Shown here piece after piece: positions 14,887 through 15,072 of a DNA stretch of 15,072 nucleotides. Positions within the stretch are counted from its first letter, which is position 1. Every line of letters starts with the position of its first letter. The position numbers and the translations under genes were made by a program. Source of the DNA: CAZISM01 sp964541895 (GTDB taxonomy: Bacteria > Zhuqueibacterota > Zhuqueibacteria > Residuimicrobiales > Residuimicrobiaceae); NCBI GenBank assembly GCA_964541895.1, contig CAZISM010000125.1:1-15072 (forward strand), read 5' to 3'. The notes beneath the pieces were generated by a model that ran no database searches, was not told the DNA's origin, and saw nothing but the letters and a program-made list of their open reading frames with translations.

Positions 14887-14963
14887 CAGTTTTTGACCGT
14901 TTGCACTCGGCAGTGATTAATTCAGGCTAAAGAGCCATACACCTATGGGGCCGACCATCGACC

Positions 14964-15072
14964 CTATTTGGCGGCAACAACTTTTAACAGGGTTTGGGGC
15001 GCGATGGCGTCCTGCAGTTGCCTGCCGTTCAATATCGCCATGTTGTCCAATTCACCATCCACGACACCCAGG
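14964..15072 (-). CDS. C-terminal end of a minus-strand gene, cut by window edge; possible LysM-like/peptidase C-terminus
   Basis: The frame is open from the right edge for 35 codons to TAG at 14966-14964, with base composition like the coding regions. The visible residues include DGELDNMAILNGRQLQD and end in TLLKVVAAK. The pattern LAxLNGxxxxDxIxPxxxLKVV resembles the small LysM-like tail found on secreted M48-type metallopeptidases and some cell-wall-binding proteins. This is a weak similarity recalled from family patterns and rests on 35 residues only. The gene would be transcribed towards gntR, 501 nt upstream of it. Confidence 0.5.
   Translation of the reverse strand, partial: LGVVDGELDNMAILNGRQLQDAIAPQTLLKVVAAK

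Larger units (their letters stand above)
14463..14963. other. Intergenic region upstream of gntR, no convincing gene
   Basis: These 501 nt contain, from left to right, the ribosome site, operator and promoter of the regulator (14463-14525), an AT-rich block with direct repeats (14526-14575), a stretch with nothing recognised (about 14580-14740), and a cluster of inverted repeats (14746-14886). The stretch 14887-14963 is the 3' flank of the gene entering from the right edge and shows no clear U-tract terminator. A 95-codon minus-strand frame (14558-14845) runs through the repeats but has no domain signature and ends in AT-rich sequence. Confidence 0.6.

Noticed and set aside
1..15072. CRISPR array, tRNA, rRNA, prophage or intact insertion sequence
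   Set aside because: No regularly spaced repeats, cloverleaf-like sequence, integrase, transposase or phage structural gene was seen.

Overview
The window reads as chromosomal DNA of a Gram-negative (diderm) bacterium of the Fibrobacteres-Chlorobi-Bacteroidetes (FCB) neighbourhood, most likely a candidate phylum such as KSB1 or Calditrichota. The clues are a lipoprotein-export (Lol) ABC system, a very large TonB-dependent receptor with an N-terminal carboxypeptidase-regulatory-like domain, a PorV/PorQ-type outer-membrane protein, and a secreted protein ending in a type IX-secretion/FlgD-like C-terminal domain. The taxon is inferred from family content, not from a database search.

Left half, + strand (1-7036): housekeeping genes. 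The C-terminal three quarters of lysyl-tRNA synthetase (lysS) is followed after 2 nt by two tandem LolC/LolE-family permeases and the ATPase LolD. The two joints between the last three genes are both 8-nt overlaps (ATGAGTAA and ATGAATAA), so this is one tightly coupled operon. A 294-nt AT-richer leader with a good sigma70-like promoter leads to clpC, a class I AAA+ unfoldase, which ends in a textbook hairpin/U-tract terminator.

Middle (7037-7329): a convergent intergenic region. It holds a REP-like double hairpin and, on the minus strand, the terminator of the facing operon.

Right half, minus strand (14525 down to 7241): an accessory outer-membrane operon. In transcription order it encodes a GntR/FadR-family (FCD) regulator, a possible 33- or 23-aa leader ORF, a 1027-aa TonB-dependent receptor, a 723-aa secreted protein with a fibronectin-III-like domain and a C-terminal sorting-type domain, and a PorV/PorQ-like beta-barrel protein. 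The regulator gene has a -35/-10 promoter whose -10 box overlaps a perfect 17-bp palindrome of the TTGTC-N-GACAA type, which predicts autorepression. The layout resembles a ligand-responsive uptake locus like a Bacteroidetes sus locus, but with no SusD; a CTD-bearing secreted protein and a PorV-like protein occupy that place. This four-gene unit is the most interesting part of the window. Its substrate cannot be read from the sequence.

Far right (14526-15072): about 500 nt without a convincing gene, carrying AT-rich direct repeats upstream of the regulator promoter and a cluster of nested inverted repeats. The last 109 nt hold the C-terminal end of a further minus-strand gene. No tRNA, rRNA, CRISPR array or intact insertion sequence was seen.
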